This document shows, piece after piece, positions 24,285 through 37,073 of a stretch of 64,000 nt of DNA. The notes under the pieces are model-generated. The model searched no databases. It had not been told where the DNA came from and saw only the letters and a list, made by a program, of their open reading frames with translations. This DNA comes from Trebouxia sp. TZW2008 (taxonomy: Eukaryota > Chlorophyta > Trebouxiophyceae > Trebouxiales > Trebouxiaceae). Every line of letters begins with the position of its first letter. The stretch's first letter is position 1. Where the stretch lies: positions 1 to 64,000 of the forward strand of contig BDIU01000197.1 in NCBI GenBank assembly GCA_002118135.1, given 5' to 3'. The position numbers and the translations under genes are program-made.

Positions 24285-25549
24285 GATCCGCTTCCACGCT
24301 CTTTGCTGCATGCCACAGTTGGCAATCACAGCTGTATGGTGCGCTTGCTTCTCTTATCAAGTGCAATTGACGATGTGTCACAGATTGTAGTTGTCTTGCA
24401 GTTGGGATTGCGCATTCTGAGAGGAGCCGTCTGGACAGCAGCATTGACAGTGTCAGCAGTCAAAACGCGGCATGTATGCTATAATACAGCAGACGCTCTG
24501 ATCACTGTCCTCGTCCGGTTGCAACAGCGCTACAAGCCTGCAAGGCGAAAGTTGCAGCTTGACAACTCAGTGACTACAACAAAAGACAGTCTTGACACGA
24601 AATGCGGTGTGAATGTGAATGGTGGTGGTGCCAAAACACCAGAGGAGAATAGCCAGAGTGATGCTGCAGCCGTTGAGCTGTAGGTACCGCACATTGTAAA
24701 ATGCTTGCTGTCAGCTGTGTGTCAAGCTGTGAGCAGAACTGTGTATCAAAAGGCAGCAGGCGATTTGGCTCGCACAGCATCCTGTAAAACTTCCAAATTA
24801 CAGTTTTTGAAGTGAGTGTGCGCCAATGTGCTAAAGTGTTGGTTTGTGATATGCTTCTGTGTGCAGACTAGTGATTTGTTGAAAAGCCACTATCATAATG
24901 TAAGGTTCATGATGTTTTACAGAACGGACACACTCACATCGAAACTCAGTAATGCATGTACAGATATCTCAGCCTTTTCTTGTGTGGCTGTCGTGCTGAT
25001 CGGTCAAACGCATTGTATGGTACTAGCAAGCAATCTAGGTAATCTAAGCTCATGATTCAATTAGAGCACAGAACATGGCCACCATTCTTTCAAGTATTCA
25101 ATCAATCAATCAATTACGTATACATTTACAGTCCGGGTCCAAGACCTGAAGCCTGATAGGCTTATCGGACTTTCTATGATCAAGCACAGGGCGATGCATG
25201 TACTTCAATTGTCAGCAACTATAACACAGAATCTTCATGACTTTGACAGAATTGCTGCGTGTACAAGTATTGATGGTATTGGTAGGAAGCGAGGATCTAT
25301 GCTATTCCCGACTCTCAGCTTTGCGTCAACCACGTATTGCAAGATCGTTGGTGGACTCGCATCTGTGCGCAGATTGGTAGAAAGCTCAGCAGGCATCAGC
25401 GTAGAAGGGACTTGCCAACTTGAAGAGGAAGGGGGAATTGCCACCAAATTTGCTTCTGCTTCTTCAATGCCAGATTCCTGACAAGTGTATCAAAAGCAAG
25501 CAAGCATAGAAAGCTGCTGGGCCGTGCGTCAGCACGGCATTCTCCGACC
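24285..25549. other. Intergenic region with repeat copy 2
   Basis: Spacer between two plus-strand genes. It holds the second dispersed-repeat copy (25098-25248). A minus-strand open frame of about 70 codons (25235-25447) runs into the repeat and could be a remnant of the element's own coding end, but it shows no motif I can name. Other frames here look like chance. Confidence 0.5.
25098..25248 (-). repeat. Dispersed repeat, copy 2, with (TTGA)n tail
   Basis: The reverse complement of this stretch aligns end to end with 1085-1222. On the minus strand it ends in a run of about four TTGA units, seen on the plus strand as TCAATCAATCAATCAATT at 25099-25116. Orientation is opposite to copy 1. The layout suggests a LINE or SINE 3' end. 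Confidence 0.6.
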
Positions 25550-27540
25550 ATGAAGACGGTCATACAAGTCAGGAATCCGCGTGACCGGGTCGACTGCCTG
25601 GCAGTCGTGCAGCTCACTGCACGGAACTTCGCGGCAGAGGTACGAGGGTCAGGTCAGACTCCAGAACAGTATATTGACATAGAGACCGACGAGCTATACA
25701 GCAACACAGATCTGTGGCCTCAAATAGGTGAGGATTGCGTGCTAGTCTTGTCACGCAAGCGTGGCAGCACTTGCGAGCCTGGCAACAACCGACCTTACCC
25801 CACAGCCTACGATCTCGTGTCAAGCTTTACCCGTGCCCGCGAGGTCTAGCCATCGATGACGATCAAATGTGCATGTATGCAGGTGTGGCGTATGAAGGAG
25901 ACGTTGTGCTTGGCGCAGTGGTCTTGCGTCTGTGGGAGCAAGAAGAAGAGCACTTGACATATCTGGAGGTCAGGAAGCACCAACCTTGCTGTATTGAGCT
26001 TGCCATGCACGTCCTGCTGCTGTAATTTTGACCCTGATGTATTGTTTCACTGGGTCTCAGCTTTACTGCTGCTCATGCTTGGTGTACATGCAGATTTGGA
26101 GGCGTACAAGCATTCTAACAACACTGTGGAACTTCTGCTATGACCACCTGCTTTGTGATACATTGTACCCTGGAGATGCCTTTATTGACTTCATTGCAGT
26201 ATCAGAGAAAGCAAGGTATACTACGCTGCTGATGCAAGCCCTGATTGTCTCAGTCTTGCTGTTCCTGCAGCAGCTTTGCTGACATAGTACTCTGAAGACA
26301 AAATCATTGCCCAAAGTCTTGAAACCTTAAGCAAGGCAGTACACACTTGAAAGGGGCACAACATCTGTAGCATCTTGCATGCCTGCCATACAACTGCTGG
26401 CTTGTGCATGTACAGAGGGAAGGGTGTCGGTTCAATGCTGATGCGGTGGGCAGAGCAAACATCACAGTCCATAATGCTGAGGGAGGTTCCTGACCTTGCA
26501 GACACCAACAAGTGCCGCATGCTGCTCAGAGTAAGATGCCTCACTCTCAGTCAAATATATAATAGAGCCAATTTGAGGCACTGCAGAAATCTACAGAAGT
26601 GGTCCTGGGCACCATGGTCAGAAAGACCTGCTTCTGGACTGCAGCCAAGCAATGACGATAGCTGATTGTCAATCTGCTGTTGACCTGTGACTGAAATGCA
26701 TCTCAGAAAGGATCTGATGAGTGAGACGCATGCATGTAGCACTCGCCGCACAAGTGTGATTTCTGAAAGCCACGCAAACATTGTGGACTGACAGGACAAT
26801 ATGGCTTGTTGCAGGTTGCAGCTGAAAACAGCGTCGCAGTGCACATGTATGAGAAGTGTGGCTACCGTGTGATTTCACGCACAGCTGACCATCCATTGCA
26901 TTGGATCATGCGGCATGTACTGAAGAGCTTTTTGGGTTACCCAGACTGGAATATGATGGCTAAGCAGCTCATGACCAGCAAGGACAGCAAAGCGAATTTC
27001 AGTCCTGTCAGAGTGCCAATCAGCATTTCTGCTACAGCAGGAACTGCTGTCAGCAAGCCTTTGCCAGTCATATCGGAGACAGCCGACTTGGCAGACTCCA
27101 GCAAGTCAGCCATTGCAGCCAATGCAAAGCAGCATGGTGCAGCTATCGCTGCTGGGCGCTCCAAGCCCAGGCTTGTTTTCAGTTTCACAAATGCTTCACC
27201 GTCGCCTACAGCACAGCCATCATGGATTATGGATGTTGGTGATGGCGACGAGGAAGACCAGATCTTGGCAGCTGCTTGTGCAGCTGGTGAAAGTGCAGAG
27301 CACGCCAGACTTGACAATTTCTCTGCCAGGCAGTGGCGATCTCAGACCCTGTCCACAGTTGAAGAGTTGATGAATGAGGATGAAGACGATGGTGCTTGGG
27401 AGGGTGCTTCAGCCACGCTGCCAAGGCGTAGTGCTTTGACAAAGTTGCCCAGCTTCAGAGTTGTGAATGCGCCTGCTGGGCCTGCAAAGCGGGCGCACAA
27501 CGGGCGGCATCGCCCCCTATTGCGGACTAACACAATGTAG
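25550..27540 (+). CDS. GNAT-family N-acetyltransferase with long C-terminal extension
   Basis: Predicted acetyl-CoA-dependent acyltransferase. The ATG at 25550 starts [20 protein letters not shown]. About five exons: 25550-25725; about 25882-25967 ([20 protein letters not shown]); about 26092-26216, ending [14 protein letters not shown]; about 26415-26530, with the acetyl-CoA-binding motif A as [14 protein letters not shown]; and about 26815-27540, with [18 protein letters not shown], the usual GNAT motif B end. After the catalytic fold (roughly residues 1-200) comes a weakly conserved tail of about 200 residues, Ala/Ser-rich with acidic patches ([17 protein letters not shown]). It ends basic ([19 protein letters not shown]). 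The substrate cannot be read from sequence. A protein N-terminal or lysine acetyltransferase is plausible. No transit peptide or membrane segment is seen. Confidence 0.88.
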
Positions 27541-27852
27541 TTCTCAAGTGTACGTTTGCGTGCTGTACCTCATCAGCCAGGTTGTCACAATGATGTTGAT
27601 GTGCAACAACTATCATACGGTTACGGAGTCTGATCTGGCAAGCCCTAAATTCTTGTAAAGTTGCGAAAACTTTCTGTACAATCTGCCTGGTGGGTCCGCC
27701 CACAGAAGCCAAAGATAGATATACATGCACGTGATCAGCAATTCCAGGTCGGCACGATAGGTCTTGCTGCAATTGCACATACTGTGGCGTGAACGCTGGC
27801 CAAGCGGGCAAGACCTTGACGCGCAAGTTGAGCTTGCGTGCAACCGGAGGCG
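27541..27852. other. Short intergenic region between two plus-strand genes
   Basis: About 310 bp holding the GNAT 3' end and the promoter side of the large repeat protein. No feature recognised. Confidence 0.4.
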
Positions 27853-30800
27853 ATGTACTGCTTGAGCACGTTCGGAAGCCTCCACTTGCGCCACCTAGTA
27901 CTGCCAAACTTGCCACCTCAAAGCTGGGGTCAACGGCGTGGCTGTCGTTTTGTCCGACAGGCAGCACCTGCACAGCAGGAGACTGCGCCAAAGAAGAAGG
28001 TCGTCAGGCGCAAAAGGTCGCAATCTGGGAAGTCTGCAACTCAGCTTGAGGACCCCAACGATCTAGACGCTGCTAGCGAAGGACGCACAGACGCCAGACA
28101 GTCTACAGGTTAGCAGACACCGTTGATACACATTACAGGAGAACACATTGCTTGGAATGCAGCCGCAAAACTTGGTAGCATGAAATGCAAGCAAAATGAG
28201 GAAGGACACGATACAGACCAGCTGGCCGCAGGTGTCAAGTCTGAACATCAGGAGCATGATCCTGAACACATTGAATCAAGGCAGAAAGCAGCGCCTCAGA
28301 TTCTGAAACCGTGGGCAACGCTGAGCCCGGCTGAAATTGAAGAGCAGAAACAGGGTTTGCAGGTTTTCACACAGGAGAGGGAGAAAGATAAACGTATGCT
28401 GCGGCACATGCAGCTCAGACATCGATACAGCGAAACCAACATTGGTGTGATGGGACCGCCTGCACAGCCAAACAAAGAAGTCATCGACAAAGTTTTCAAT
28501 GGCAATGAGAATTAGTAAGTAGCGATTGCCTCTGAGCACACTGATGCCTACTGTCTTCATTCCTTCTTTCACATCTGTGGTTGCGACTGATTATCACTGT
28601 TGTGTAGTGGTGTTCCTAATTACGGAGCTTTCGGCGATGGCAAGGTGCAGTGGTGGTCTCTTCATGTAAGCTTGCTTTCCCTAAAAGGCGTCGCCCATTG
28701 CAGCAAAGACTGAGGCAGCCTGTATGACGATTCTGCTGCCTCGGCCATGCTGGCTGTGCATTGGTCATGCTTCAGCATGTTGGCGTTTTGGCTCACATGT
28801 TGCTTTTTTTCAATTACGGTGTCAATTTTGCCACATATTTCTGAAAGATGCAGTGCACTTCAGTCATGTAAGCTACAATAGCATGAAATTACTCTCTGGC
28901 ACTGTGACTGTGTGTCAAATCATTGTTGACAATTGTGGTACACTGCCACTATGCCATGCATGCTGCCATATATGCGAGTTTCTCACTGTTGTAAAGCACA
29001 GCTGGAAACAACATCATGCTTGAAAGCTGCTGTGGCCTGTAAACGCATCTGGTGCGCTGCAGGTCCCAAACAGTAAGCGATTGAAGGTAGTGGCCAAGAA
29101 CCTGATTGTTGAATTCCCCTCTAGCAAACCAGACTTCTGGGTGCCCAAAAAGACCAACAAGGTGTACAAAATGGAGTAAGTCCTTTCTTGATCTTTTCAG
29201 CACCATGTTAAAACTTGAACCGTGTTGTGAGCTGGATATGTTACATTCATCACCGCGTTAGTGCATTCGTCACTGCCCAGCACGTTCAGCATTGAGTGCA
29301 AAATAGTATTCTAGTCCATTATTGTTTGCTGTGAGCATGTTGGCACGTCACATCCTGGTGATTGTTCAAGAATAACATGCTTTGCCCACTGCAGGCAAAA
29401 CAAGATGGGCACACGTGTTGAGACATGGATGGGGGGCGCTTACTTGTACATGCGGGTTGTCATGGACAACGCAATATATGACTATGTTACACACAACCGC
29501 AACATTGGGTACCCACATCAAGACGGCAATGAGTACTCTCAGACAGACTGCTTTCAGCGAGAGTTTCAGAGGGTGATTTCTTCAAAGCGAAGACCAAAGC
29601 CTGTAAGAATGTGGCTCAACCTCTACATGTTACGTGTCCAACCAGCATGTCTTGCAATGACATGGTCAGACAAAGTGCACAACTGGCCATGCAAGCCTAC
29701 TACACTGCAAGCATGCTGCCGTTTCATGTATGACCACGCACGACACTGTCATAAGCTCTGGACATAACATGTGCAGAGCAGCTTCAGCCTCATCTTTGCT
29801 GTGGAAAGATGGGGTGCTGTCATGCATTGTGGAAAGAACCTCATCATTGTGTTTGCATTCGTTCTTGCTCTGTGCAGTTGCCCTACAGTTTGCATGAGTT
29901 GGTCCTTGCATGCCAAACGTAAAGAGCTGCACCATGTAATGGGGGGGAGTCTTGTCAGCTTGGAGTCCCAAGCAGATATCAATGACAGGATGTTGCTTGT
30001 GCTGCAGTTCATCCTCCCTGTACCAGTCGATGATGAGTACATCAAGAAGATAGAGACTTGGGAGAAGACCGTTGAGGTCTGGGACAGGGATAGAGTAATC
30101 GTTGAAGACAACTGGACTCCGGAGAGGCTGCGTGCACTTGAAATAAATCAAATGCTCAAGGTATAAAACCCTGCTTTACAGCCAATGTCATCTTGTCCCT
30201 GTCCAGGCTTACAGATATAAGATGTTGATCACAGCAGGTGTATAGCAGACTCAACACCAGACTTTGATTTGAGGCTTATCAGATTCATTTGTGTAGAAGT
30301 GTTTGTCAAGTGACAAGTGACAGCCACAAGTGGGACTCTGCCCAAAACGGTGTAGACCCGGTAGTGCAAGTCGGTGGTGAAATCAAGTCCGTCTGAAATG
30401 CTTTGGCTTGTGCTAGCACATGCATTGATGTGCCTGGACACATACATGCACATCCACCAACATGCTGCAGTTTGAACACGTCAAGTCTTGCCAGAATTCA
30501 CCACATTGACACAATGTGATGCCTTGCAGCCTTTATCTTGCCTGTCACACCATGCACTAAACATTGGTTTCATTAAGCCAACACTGTTTTTGTTTTGCAG
30601 GGCTGATGTTCACACTTCAGCTTTGTCATGAGGCTTGTGCCTGCCCTTGACACATGCTGTGATGTTTTGCAGAAACAGGAAGTTTCAGACCCTCTCATGG
30701 ACGATTTGTATGATGGCCTGAAGTTCAAACGGAAGACTCTTCGCAGAACTCAAGAGCAAAAGGATCGAGACTGGTTCAGTGGCAGGTATGGTAAAGAGCA

Positions 30801-33800
30801 TAGGAGAGAGACTCAATGCACCATGCTGCCTTGCTGACTCTATCCGCCTGTATGCGTCATGAACATACACCTTGCTGCAGAATGTTGCCTTGACTCTCCT
30901 GATTTGCATCATTGTCTGCGAGGTATAGGGGCTTGACATACAGCAGCTGGTTGATTTACACAACATTTAGCAAGCTTGAGGTTACATTTGACCTTAAGGT
31001 TTACCTTAAGATTACATTTTACCATGGTCATTTGTTAGAATCCCCTCACTGACCGTTGCAGCATGCAGCAATCAGAATGAACGCTACTTGCGCCTTTCAA
31101 CCTGCGTTTGCGGCCTTGACTTATTCTGCATGCAGAATGGAAATGTCTAGTGTTACTGTCCACTGCACACAGTAGTTGGGCAATTATAAGAGCCCTCTAT
31201 GTCATCAGCTGCAGCTGCAGGAGTTGTCTGCCTTCCTTGTGAGCTGTCTCAGATGACATAACTTGCTGCTCTGCAGAGAAAGGATTGTCTGGTCTTCCCG
31301 GCAGGAACCAGGTCCAGATACAGCAGTGCCTCGAGGTGGATCTCCATCCTCAACAGCAACAGAGTCAGGGCAGCAGGGCCCCCTGAGGCTTGGGAACAGG
31401 GTTGACAAGACAGATCTGGCAGCACGCAATGCAGAACGGGTGCTGGCAAAGACTCAGACCATGGCCAGCGAGTCCAGGGCCAAAAGTGCGCGAGGAGGCT
31501 TCAGAGGCTTTCCAAAGCAGGGCCCAAATCAGCAATACAAGCCAAAACTCAACTTGTCCAGGCCAAGACAGGGAGTGGACTTTGGGTGAGTTTATTTGCT
31601 GATCTATCTCCATCTCTCAGTCACTGTACGAGTCTTCCAGGGACCTAATTTGTACAAGCATTGAAGGATATCATATTTCCCTTCAATGACAGGCTTTGAT
31701 GTTGGCAATTTGTGCAGTCGGCAGGTGCCTCTCGGCAATCTCAACGCTGTTTCAGTGCTCCTGAGTGCACTGTAGCAGTTTGCTAATGCTCAGCCGCGCA
31801 TAATATGCACCAGAGCGGCTTGTGCACTGCATTTAGCTGCCTGTAATCCTATTGCAGTCTGAGCACAGAATGCCAGTTAGAGTTTGAAGTCAATGCCTGC
31901 ACACCATGTGTCAAGCCTTTGTTTGTCATGCCAGCTTGCAACCAGGTAGCGGCTGTATGCACCATCTATGGCTGAGTGTTCTCGTGCAAGCAATTGCTGT
32001 CTTGCTGTACTTGCTCTTGATCATGCTTGACTGAAGTCACCAATGCTGAAGCCTGCTAGTGCCTGATAGGCTGTCATCTGCCGTCAATGCATTTGTTCAT
32101 TTGTATGTATGCCTCATTAAGACTCAAAGCTCACAAACAAGACGGTCTCTGCTGCACCACTCACAGCTAAGGCCATGTATGTGCCGCACAATTGTGCATC
32201 GTATGCCTCTTTGCTACATCTCAAGAGTCTGTCTGAGTGAGTGTGCGCTGTGGCTGCAGGGCACTGGTGGCTCAGGAGCAGGAAAGGTCACGCAGATGGG
32301 CAATGGGCGACGTCACTGAAGAAGAAGCAGACAGTTGGTATAGTGAGCCAGCAGATGAGGCGCCAGCTGTCAATGTCCCTTTCAGTCATGGCACATCACA
32401 GTATGCTACCAAAGCTGGCACACAGAGCAGTCACAACACAGCACCTTATCAGATAACTCCGCAGCCAGGTCAGAGCAGCTACTGGGCGGCTCGGGAACCA
32501 TCTGTCAGTGAGCCTGAAACCAAAGGCTGGTTCAGCACTCAACCCAGCAGCAGTCAAGGGCAAGCTGCACCCTCTGCACCTCAGCAAAACAACCCAGCTG
32601 GTCAGCGTGATTGGCGTCGCAAGGAGGAGCCTCTTGATGACTTCGACACTGATGATGTCTTCAGCAGTCAACCCAGCAGCAGCCAAAGGCAAGCTGCGGC
32701 CCCTGCATCTCAGCAATCAAATCCAGCTGGTCAATATGATTGGCGTCGCAAGGAGGAGCCTTTTGATGACTTTGACGCCTTTGATAGTCAACCCATCAGC
32801 AGCCAAAGGCAAGATGCGCCCTCTGCACCTCAGGAGACCAAATCAGCTGGTCAGCGTGACTGGCGTCGTCATTACAAGGAGGATGACCTTGATGATTTCG
32901 ACACTGATGATGTCTTCAGTAGTAAGCCAAGCAGTAGTCAAGGGCGAAAGCCCCCTTCATCTCAACGGAACAGGCCAGCACCTGAGCAGGACTGGCGTAG
33001 CAATGATGGCTTTGCCAGCCTTGACCTGGATGACATCTTTGGCAGTGAGCCTCGCAGCAGTCAAAGACAAACTTCGGCCTTTGCACCTCAGCGCAACAGG
33101 CCAGCATCCCGCCGGAACTGGCGCAACAAGGATGAGGGCTTTGGCAACTTTGACCAAGATGACATCTTTGGCAGCAATGAACGCAGCAGTCAAAGACAGG
33201 CTCCACCTCAACAAAGCAGACAGGCAAATGAGGGCAGTTGGCGGGACAGGAATCAGCCCTTTGATGACTTTGATCAAGGCAACAGCTTTGGCAGCAATCC
33301 TCGCAGCAGCCAGAGACAGGCGCAACCTCAACAAAGCAGACAGGCAGGTCAGCGCAACTGGCGTGACAGGAATCAGTCCTATGATGACTTTGACTCTGGC
33401 GACAAGTTTGGCAGCAGTCCTCAAAGCAGCCAAAGACAAGCGCCGTTCTCTGCTCCTCCGCAACAAGGTCAGCAGAACTGGCGTGACAGAAATGAGACTT
33501 TTGACGACTTTGACTGGGATGATGATGTCAGCACCCAGTCACAGAGTAGCCAACAGCAGCCAGCCTCTGTGCCTCAGCAGTCAAGACAGGCAGGTCAGCA
33601 AACTTGGCGTGATAGGGATGACAACTTTGACAACTTTGACTGGGGTGACAGTTCCAGCATACAACTGCCCAGCAGCCAAGGGCAGGCATCCTCGACTGCA
33701 CCTCAGCAGAGCAGCAACCCATGTGCAGCCCTGCCAAGATCAACAGGCAGGGAACAGCAGTCCAGTGCTTCTGACAGGAAGGGCTGGTATGATCCACAGT

Positions 33801-35798
33801 CTTCTTCTGCTTTCAGTGGTGCTGACCAGCAGTCAGCTGGTGCTAGCAAGGGTGGTTGGTATGATGGTGGGTCTTCTGCTGCCCAAGACCAGCACAGATT
33901 CCCTCCACAGGAAAAGCGGTCCTCTCAAAGCAGAACACCCCCATCATATGGTTCTAGCAGGTGAGACATGCTATGCTCTGCTGCTTGTGGACTGATGGAC
34001 ACAAGACAGTATGAATCATGAATGTTTCAACTCTGCAATGTGTATGGACATTGGTGTGTGCTGAATGCAATTATTGATGGCCACACGCTGGGCTACATCT
34101 GTTTGTGTCGTTATATGCGCTCATTTTATGTTCTTGCTGCCATCTACATCACACCAAGCTGCAGTGTTTGCACAATCATTGCATACAACAGCTTTGCCTT
34201 CTTACTCTGCATCTGGTGACTGCAGATTTTGCTGTATCGCCTGTCAGCTGTTTGCCTAGCCGCAACCTCAATCAAACCTCAGCATTGCTTTTGTTTCCTC
34301 TGATTGTAGGCAGCAGCAGCAGAGCAGCAGCTCAGCCGGCTGGTACAGTGGCACTGAACAGTCAGAATTTGATGACTTTGACTTCTTTGACCCCAGTAGC
34401 ACCACTCAGGGCAGCTCAGAAACCTCAGCCTCCGAGCTCAGTTCTGCCAAGGCAGATCCTGCTGAGGACGCAGGCAATAATGAGCTACTCAACTCTGACA
34501 ATCTCAAGGGCAGCCAGTGGACTGATCAGTCCTTGCAGTTGAACCGTGATGTGAGGTCTGAGGCTGAAGCAGACAGCCTGGAACTGTGGGATCACCAGGA
34601 GGAAGGAGACCGCAGTGATTCGGCTTCACCACGAACAGACTGGCGGGCCATGGGCAGGGCAGTCAGAAAAGCAGAACAAGCAGCCCAGGACACTGCTGAT
34701 GAGGCTGAGGGCAGTTTTGAGGCAGCCCAGGGCAGTTCTGAAGAAGCTCAGGGCATTTCTGCACCAGCCCAAGGCAGTCTGGAAGCGGCCCTGGAGGAGC
34801 AGCCGGGCCAGAGCAAGCCTGAGACAGCCCTCACAGATGACTTCACCAAGGACAGTCCTCCGACATCTTTTGTGGATCAGACATCTGAGGGCAGTCCTCA
34901 AAAAGCCCCTGTGGATCAGGCAGCCCCCTCAGCAGCTCACTTACCAGCTTCTCCTCAAGACGATGATGACAAACCATTGTCACTTCAGAACAGCTCAGCC
35001 ACGGCCTTCACAGATGTAGGCACAGACAGCACCCTGACTGCTTCAGCCACCGACAGCCCAGCAGCATCTGAAGTCAAGGCTGACTCCATCACAGATTTGC
35101 CAGCTCAGAGTCCTGTGGCAACAGCCCCTTCAGACCAAGCCAGCAGCAAGACAGTCATAGACTCAGGCAGTGCCAGCACATTGCCACCAGCCACCCAGTC
35201 AAAGGCTGCATCAGCGCAGCTACCTCAAAGTACTCCTGCAGCTGCTGCTGATGACAGCAGCTCCGGCACATCTTCGCCACCCAGCCGCATTGGCATGATT
35301 CTTGGGGCGCATCAGATAAACCCTCGACCTGTTGCAGTAGCTCAGGTCAGCAAGGACCCAGCCCCTTCGGCCCAGGGCAGTTCTGACGCAGCTTCTGAGC
35401 AGAGCACTGCAGCTGACCAAAGCAGTGCTGCCTCATCAAGTGATGACCAGCAGCAGGCAAGCGAGGGCATTGCTGCAAAACGGCCCAGACAGCAGCAGCG
35501 CACAGGCAGGGTACAGCTTGAAGCTGAAGAGCCTGAGGCAGTCAAACAGGCTGCTGTTGCAGATGGACTGGCTGACTGGCGCAACAGCCAAACGCCCAAG
35601 AAAACAAAGAAAGTGAAGGCTGAAAAGCCAGTTGCCAAATTTGACATCAGCACACCTGAGGGGATTGAGGCTCTAAGGAAATGGAAGGCTGACCAACGCA
35701 AAGCTGGATCAGCATTACGGAAAGCAAGGGAAACAGGGTTCAACATCAATGTCCAGAAATATCAGGCGACTCGTCAGCACTACTTGCCAGGCCCTTGA
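27853..35798 (+). CDS. Very large protein with unknown N-terminal domain and nine WR/FDDFD repeats
   Basis: About eleven exons join in phase to give roughly 1,600 residues. The ATG at 27853 starts MYCLSTFGSLHLRHLVLPNL, an Arg-containing, acid-poor leader that could be a plastid transit peptide, followed by a basic patch KKKVVRRKRS. An ordered-looking region (about residues 180-480) spans exons near 28608-28667, 29063-29175 and 29396-29602. It carries VQWWSLH, EFPSSKPDFWVPKKTNKVYK, TRVETWMGGAYLYMRVVMDN and PHQDGNEYSQTDCFQREFQ. It continues with PVPVDDEYIKKIETWEKTVE (about 30008-30160) and DLYDGLKFKRKTLRRTQEQK (about 30700-30784). I do not recognise the family. Exon 10 (about 32259-33960) encodes nine tandem repeats of about 40 residues; the last exon is Ser/Gln/Ala-rich and ends NVQKYQATRQHYLPGP. 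The exon near 29877-29917 and its roughly 70-bp following intron are the weakest joins. Confidence 0.75.
32600..33690 (+). repeat. Coding tandem repeat, nine units of about 120 bp
   Basis: Inside exon 10 of the large gene. Each unit encodes about 40 residues with the pattern W-R-x(4-6)-F-D-D-F-D-x(2-3)-D-x-F-x-S-x-P-x-S-S-Q-R-Q, then a Pro/Gln/Ala spacer. Units begin with DWRR, DWRR, DWRR, DWRS, NWRN, SWRD, NWRD, NWRD and TWRD. The first two units are the most alike; later ones drift, mainly in the spacer. A degenerate EFDDFDFFD copy follows in the next exon (about 34365-34395). The regular Trp, Phe and Asp spacing suggests repeated short linear binding motifs in a disordered chain. Confidence 0.88.
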
Positions 35799-37073
35799 AA
35801 CCTTGTTACCTCCAGTCTAATCTTTGCCTCACATGCATCCATTATTTCGGTTTGATTGCAGCAGGTTTGTTGCTGCCTATACATTCAAGTCCCATGCCTG
35901 TTGATGCCTTAGGCATTGTCTGTATTCCCTCCCAAATCTTGACCTGCAACTTTGGCGATGACATGCTGCGAGCTGCGCTGTTTGGCTATCAGTCTCGACT
36001 GAGTTCATGATGAGAATAGGGTTAAGACACAGATTCTGACAACATGCAATATGTAAGATTCTCATCGAGTATCGGACTTCAAGTATTGTGATCAAAGGGA
36101 CAAACCCAAATACCGAAACCCAAATAAGGGATATGCAAATAGTAAATGTATATCTCGAGCTTGTGAGGATGACGCACAGCCTGACTTGCTGCCACCTCTA
36201 GCTCAAACTATTGTGAAACAGGTTCACACATCCCATGCTCGTCCATATGGAATGTGTGGCGTACATTGCATTACCATGACCTGGTCCATCCGGCTGAGAT
36301 TCAGTGGCGCTACCATGGTGCCTACAGCGAGCAAGTCCGGGTGTACAGTGTCCAAGCGGATGTGACATGCGATGACAGGACAGCTGTGTGCTTCGGCAGT
36401 CAAAATGCGCCAAGCTAGCTCACGCAGTGAAGGCAATCTTGCCTGGCATCAGCATCGCATGCATGCCTTGCATGCACAAACCCTAATTCAAAACCTTACG
36501 AGAGCAACTCTCGAATCTCGAGACGCTGCAAATGATTTTGACTTCCCTTTTGACTTTCAAGTAAACGTAGGCTCTTCGTCGCTCCCTGGCAGCAGGCAGC
36601 AGCAAAGCTTGCTGTGAAGTGATTTCTGACTTCTCACACTGTAGGCTGCATACCGTCACATATACAAGGAGGCAAAGCCCTGCTGTCGCATGCCACGGAA
36701 ATAGGCTACACGCACAACTGCAAGTCAAATTTTGAGCTCGCGACTTTCAAGCCATAAGTACATTGTGCTCCCAAATAGGTAGGGCAAAATGATCAGCGGT
36801 GAATGACGACTGCTTGACGGATCCTCGTGGCGCCTATTCCTATGTTGATCTATATAACGGATTGGCATGTAGGACCACACAGGTCGGAGCATAGGCTTGG
36901 GCATTTTGCGCACGGATTGAGGTTTGAGCCTCAACAGCGAGGTTTGCTGGAGGATCGCTCGGTGGCCAGCAATAATTGACGCAGGTAAAACCTCACCTTC
37001 AGTTGGGCCTTTCTTGTGTTCGGGGCTGACGTACAAGTCTGACGTGACGAAGTCGGATTGCAGGATCGCCAGT
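35799..37073. other. Intergenic region; possible minus-strand remnant
   Basis: No confident gene. Minus-strand frames at 36224-36436 (with LPSLRELAWRILTAEA) and about 36930-37060 (with PASIIAGHRAILQQ) look somewhat protein-like, and the second resembles the IxAHRAIL piece of BTB domains. I could not connect them into a model. A telo-box AAACCCTAA lies at 36478-36486. Confidence 0.4.

Noticed and set aside
32041..32120. Possible third copy of the dispersed repeat (CTGATAGGCT words)
   Set aside because: Only about 25 bp resemble the repeat and there is no TTGA tail; too short to call.
32508..33995. 495-codon open frame overlapping the repeat exon in another plus frame
   Set aside because: It is open because the tandem repeats lack stops in that frame. 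The overlapping frame (32237-33964) carries the WR/FDDFD repeats and joins neighbouring exons in phase on both sides.
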